Below, one piece after another: positions 60,881 to 64,000 of a stretch of 64,000 nt of DNA (positions are counted from its first letter, which is position 1; each line of letters starts with the position of its first letter). The notes beneath the pieces are model-generated. The model made no database searches. It had not been told where the DNA came from and worked only from the letters and a program-made list of their open reading frames with translations. Made by a program: the position numbers and the translations under genes. Source of the stretch: Arthrobacter roseus (GTDB taxonomy: Bacteria > Actinomycetota > Actinomycetes > Actinomycetales > Micrococcaceae); the NCBI RefSeq assembly GCF_016907875.1, contig NZ_JAFBCU010000001.1, positions 2,542,001 through 2,606,000 on the forward strand. The letters are read 5' to 3'.

Positions 60881-63588
60881 AACTTTTCACTCTGCTCCAC
60901 CGGCAGTTCCGTCATCACCGGGCAGCGTCCGTGCTGTTGGTGTGCATCATTGTGGTGGTCTCTGGTCTGCTGGCTGCCTGGCCGCGCGCTATCAACGCCA
61001 TGTATACGAAGGATCTTCAGCAGAGCGTCGGTGAGTTGACCGCCTCGCAACGGAACGTGTCCGCGTTCGCGCCCTCGGCCATCACTGTGTCCGATGACGA
61101 GCACAGCAATCTGACGCCAGCGGATCTTGAGGAGCAACTCGCGTCCGTGCGGGCGGGATTCCCGGAACTCCTGAAGCCTTCGGTCGCGGATGCCCAATGG
61201 GTCAGTACGGCCACGGAGACCGGGATCATTGGGGACCTGCCAGACGGCGTTTACGGGATAAAGCCGTCATTCGCTATAGCCCCCGGGCTCATGGATCATG
61301 CAACACTCACCGAGGGCCGGCTTCCGGAGTCCCTGCCGTCGAAAGACCTCGGTGAGAAGCCGTTGGAGATCATCCTCTCGGCCCATGGCGCCGAGGGCGC
61401 GCGTTGGAAAGTCGGCGAAGTGCGGTCGGCGAACGTCGGTGCCCCCCAAGTCAGGACTGGTCAGGGCTTTTGGGACCCCGTCGCTGAGAGTGACGTGGTT
61501 CTCACCGGGATCTATGAAGCAAAAGATCCCTCGGCCGGGTACTGGAGCATGGCGCCAGCCCTGCTGTATCCCGGGATCATCAACGATCCCGAGCGCGGTG
61601 ACCTGGTCTCTCCCACCGCCGTGATCAATGTTGGGTCCGGTGTTTCGACGTTTGCGCTCACGGGTAAAACGAGCCTGAGCGTCTGGTACAAGCTGCAGCC
61701 CAGCGCGCTGAACGCTCAAACCGCCACCGCGCTTGAGGCCCAATTACGTCAGGTCTCCGGTCAATCAACCAGCCTCGATGCGGATGCCGGGCTGTTGGGT
61801 ACGCCCCTGACGTTTCGCTCGGAAACCGCTGACACCATTGCCGACGTCACCGAACGTGCCTCCACCACAAACCGCATCCTTGCTCTGCTGGCATCTGGCC
61901 CTCTCGGTGTGTGCCTGCTGACCGCGGTGATCGCTGTTCGGCTGGTGCTGGACCGACGCCGGAATGCTCTGGCCCTGGTCGCAGCCCGCGGTGCCTCCGG
62001 CTTTCAGCTGCGTGCCGCACTGATGGCCGAGGGACTGCTCCTGGGCCTTCCGGCGGCTGCCGTGGGTACAGCCGTTGCCCTGCTGCTAGTCCCAGTGCCC
62101 GTGGAGCCGTCGCAGTTCCTCTGGCCCGCGTTGACGGCGCTCACTCCGGCGGCGATCTTTGCTGGCACCAGGTTGAAGCACGACGACGGCCCGGCGTCAC
62201 TTGGCAAGCGACGCTGGCGCCTCGTCGCAGAAGGAGCCGTTGTGCTGGCCGCTATCGGATCAGTAACGGCCCTGCTCAGCCGCGGTGGCTCCGGCGCCTC
62301 CACCGTGGATCCAGTGCTCAGCGCGGCGCCGCTGCTGATCGCCGTCGCAGTGTCACTGCTGGTCTTGCGCCTCTATCCATTGCCGTTGGCCTGGTGGTCG
62401 CGCCGTCAGCGCGCCTCCTCCGGGCTCCTCAGCTTCCTTGGCCCGGTACGCTCTGTGCGTTCAGCCGTTGCTGCGCTCGTTCCGCTTATGGCGCTCACCG
62501 TCGGCGTCGCCGTCGTCGTGTTCTCCGGGACCCTGCTCTCAACCTTCCACGATGGTGTGACGAAGGCCGCGCGCTACAGTGTTCCAGCGGACCTTCTGGT
62601 GGACACTGCGCCGCTGGACAACGCACAACTGGAGCAGGTGGAAGGGATCGACGGCGTCGCCGCTGTAGCCGCCCTCTCAGACTTCGTTGCGGCGTCTCCC
62701 CAGTTCGACGGCATAGAAGCGAACAGCCGCCATGTCTGGCTGGTCGACGCGGAGGCCCTGAAGGACGTCCAATCGGGCTACCCGGGAGCCATTCCCGCGT
62801 CGTTGCTGGACGAGCTCAGTAGCACCACGGAAGGGCCGCTGCCCATGATCGTCGCCAGCCAAACGGGCCTGACATCCGGTGACGAGGGCGAGATCAGGTT
62901 CTACGGTGAGGCCGATGTCGCGGTGACCGCGTCACTGGATCGCATCTCCCTCCTGGACACCAGTAACTGGGTGTTGCTAGACCGCGACGCGGTCCGCGAC
63001 CGCCTCGACATCGAAGCCTTCGCAGGAAAACTGTTGATCAAGCTGGCGCCCGGAGCGGACGCGACGCAGGTCAAGGAGAGCCTCTCCGAGATCAGTGGTA
63101 TCAGCGGCAGTCAGGTGACCCCCTCCGAGTATCAGGAACGCATCCTGGAATCCCCGTCGGCCAAGGGACTCCAGCTAGGGCTCTGGACGGTGGTTGCCTT
63201 CATGGGAGTGCTGTCCGCCCTGATCATTATCATGACCACGCTCGTCAACGCGCCGGGCAGAAACCGGTTGATCGCTCTCCTGCGGACACTGGGCTTCCCA
63301 CCATCACGGGACCGTGGCCTCCTGCTGTGGGAACTCATTCCGCCGGCTGTCGTCGCGCTCGTGGTGGGAGCCGGCGTCGGGCTCCTACTGCCCACCATCG
63401 TGATGCAGGCCGTGGATCTGAGGATCTTCACCGGTGGTCCCCTGCCCGTCGGGTTGGCACCGGACCCGGTGCTGCTCGGACTGTTTCTGGGCGGATTTGT
63501 GCTCGTGGTACTGGGCTCGGTGGCAGCGGCCGTAGCGGTGGGACGACGACAACGCATAGCGGCAGTCCTTCGGATCGGTGAAGAGTGA
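60877..63588 (+). CDS. Large FtsX-type ABC permease subunit (partner)
   Basis: A 903-residue membrane protein. GTG at 60877 overlaps the previous stop (GTGA). The N-terminal helix is '[24 protein letters not shown]'. Middle helices follow '[32 protein letters not shown]', with a '[20 protein letters not shown]' FtsX pattern. The last cluster is '[22 protein letters not shown]' to '[20 protein letters not shown]', including '[16 protein letters not shown]'. It forms the second half of the probable MacB-like heteromeric exporter or mechanotransmission complex with the previous gene. Confidence 0.87.
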   Translation: MKLFTLLHRQFRHHRAASVLLVCIIVVVSGLLAAWPRAINAMYTKDLQQSVGELTASQRNVSAFAPSAITVSDDEHSNLTPADLEEQLASVRAGFPELLKPSVADAQWVSTATETGIIGDLPDGVYGIKPSFAIAPGLMDHATLTEGRLPESLPSKDLGEKPLEIILSAHGAEGARWKVGEVRSANVGAPQVRTGQGFWDPVAESDVVLTGIYEAKDPSAGYWSMAPALLYPGIINDPERGDLVSPTAVINVGSGVSTFALTGKTSLSVWYKLQPSALNAQTATALEAQLRQVSGQSTSLDADAGLLGTPLTFRSETADTIADVTERASTTNRILALLASGPLGVCLLTAVIAVRLVLDRRRNALALVAARGASGFQLRAALMAEGLLLGLPAAAVGTAVALLLVPVPVEPSQFLWPALTALTPAAIFAGTRLKHDDGPASLGKRRWRLVAEGAVVLAAIGSVTALLSRGGSGASTVDPVLSAAPLLIAVAVSLLVLRLYPLPLAWWSRRQRASSGLLSFLGPVRSVRSAVAALVPLMALTVGVAVVVFSGTLLSTFHDGVTKAARYSVPADLLVDTAPLDNAQLEQVEGIDGVAAVAALSDFVAASPQFDGIEANSRHVWLVDAEALKDVQSGYPGAIPASLLDELSSTTEGPLPMIVASQTGLTSGDEGEIRFYGEADVAVTASLDRISLLDTSNWVLLDRDAVRDRLDIEAFAGKLLIKLAPGADATQVKESLSEISGISGSQVTPSEYQERILESPSAKGLQLGLWTVVAFMGVLSALIIIMTTLVNAPGRNRLIALLRTLGFPPSRDRGLLLWELIPPAVVALVVGAGVGLLLPTIVMQAVDLRIFTGGPLPVGLAPDPVLLGLFLGGFVLVVLGSVAAAVAVGRRQRIAAVLRIGEE

Positions 63589-63614
63589 GAACAGCCAATG
63601 AGAACGGAACCAGC

Positions 63615-64000
63615 ATGAGCAGCAACCAGAGCGCACCGGACATTCTCTGCGAGGATGTGGTCCGCATCTTCCGCGGCGACGGCATTGAAGTTCAAGCCCT
63701 CCAGGGACTCAACCTACGGGTGGAGCGGGGAGAGATGATCGCCGTCGTCGGTGCCTCCGGATCCGGTAAATCCACGCTCCTGACCATCCTCTCCGGACTC
63801 GATGTGCCCTCCGCGGGCAAAGCTCACGTAGCCGGCATCGACCTGCTCAACATGACCCGAAAGCAACGGGTCCACTACCAGCGGCAAACCGTGGGTTTCA
63901 TCTGGCAGCAGACCCCACGCAACCTGCTCCCCTACCTCACCGCAGCGGAAAATGTAGAACTGCCCATGGCGCTCGCTGGCCGGAAGAACACCTCCGGTCT
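63615..64000 (+). CDS. ABC transporter ATP-binding protein, MacB/LolD type (3' partial)
   Basis: Open from ATG 63615 to the end of the window, so truncated by the edge. It starts '[13 protein letters not shown]', with Walker A '[20 protein letters not shown]' and Q-loop '[22 protein letters not shown]', the style of MacB/LolD/FtsE ATPases. It lies 26 bases after the second permease and would power the two FtsX subunits. Walker B and signature are beyond the window. Confidence 0.95.
   Translation, partial: MSSNQSAPDILCEDVVRIFRGDGIEVQALQGLNLRVERGEMIAVVGASGSGKSTLLTILSGLDVPSAGKAHVAGIDLLNMTRKQRVHYQRQTVGFIWQQTPRNLLPYLTAAENVELPMALAGRKNTSG

Overview
The window is high-GC actinobacterial chromosome. 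The gene content and protein character (GuaB3 beside GuaB, an EgtA/YbdK-type glutamate-cysteine ligase, a mycothiol-type DinB fold protein, TreX/TreY/TreZ, L13 and S9 proteins of actinobacterial form, frequent GTG starts and 4-base gene overlaps) point to the Micrococcaceae, near Arthrobacter. This placement is inference from remembered family resemblance; no search was run. I see no rRNA, tRNA, CRISPR array, insertion sequence or phage gene.

Layout. 1-0.7 kb: end of an SAF-domain (CpaB/RcpC-like) gene. 0.7-16.5 kb: a large helicase-like protein with a C-terminal nuclease-like domain, guaA, a small membrane protein, SURF1, a heterodimeric ABC exporter, an orphan PTS EIIA, glpD, guaB3 and guaB. 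16.5-22.5 kb: a decayed envelope or exopolysaccharide block. It holds a broken sensor kinase, its broken response regulator, a multiply frameshifted glycosyltransferase, two intact GT4 glycosyltransferases, and a 53-codon remnant of a UDP-glucose dehydrogenase. 22.5-26.6 kb: two tandem membrane acyltransferases with SGNH domains. 26.7-29 kb: groES-groEL under a promoter flanked by two CIRCE operators. 29-33.6 kb: an aconitase-family enzyme, a THUMP-like methyltransferase and a glutamate-cysteine ligase. 33.6-39.3 kb: a minus-strand run pfkB-type kinase, alr, tsaE, tsaB, rimI, tsaD and a DinB-like gene, divergent from a GH4 6-phospho-beta-glucosidase. 40.7-47 kb: the glycogen-to-trehalose operon glgX(treX)-treY-treZ. 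47-51 kb: glmS, acpS, nnrD. 51-54 kb: coaA, a VanY-like carboxypeptidase, mscL and a small lipoprotein. 54-56.5 kb: rplM-rpsI and glmM. 56.7-64 kb: a fructosamine-kinase family gene, then two very large FtsX-type permeases and the start of their ABC ATPase.

How the genes work together. Purine nucleotide synthesis (guaB, guaB3, guaA), cell wall precursor supply (glmS, glmM, alr), t6A tRNA modification (tsaB, tsaD, tsaE) and trehalose production form the housekeeping core. The accessory part is the 16.5-26.6 kb polysaccharide region. There a two-component system and part of the sugar-assembly genes have been lost by deletions, frameshifts and a nonsense change, while two glycosyltransferases and two acyltransferases remain open. 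The strongest unusual signals are this localized decay, a lost stop codon that fuses a 104-residue out-of-frame tail onto one glycosyltransferase, a helicase-like protein with altered Walker motifs but a plausible nuclease domain, and an ABC exporter whose two halves carry exactly complementary losses of ATPase motifs. I did not find a clearly new defence or mobile system.
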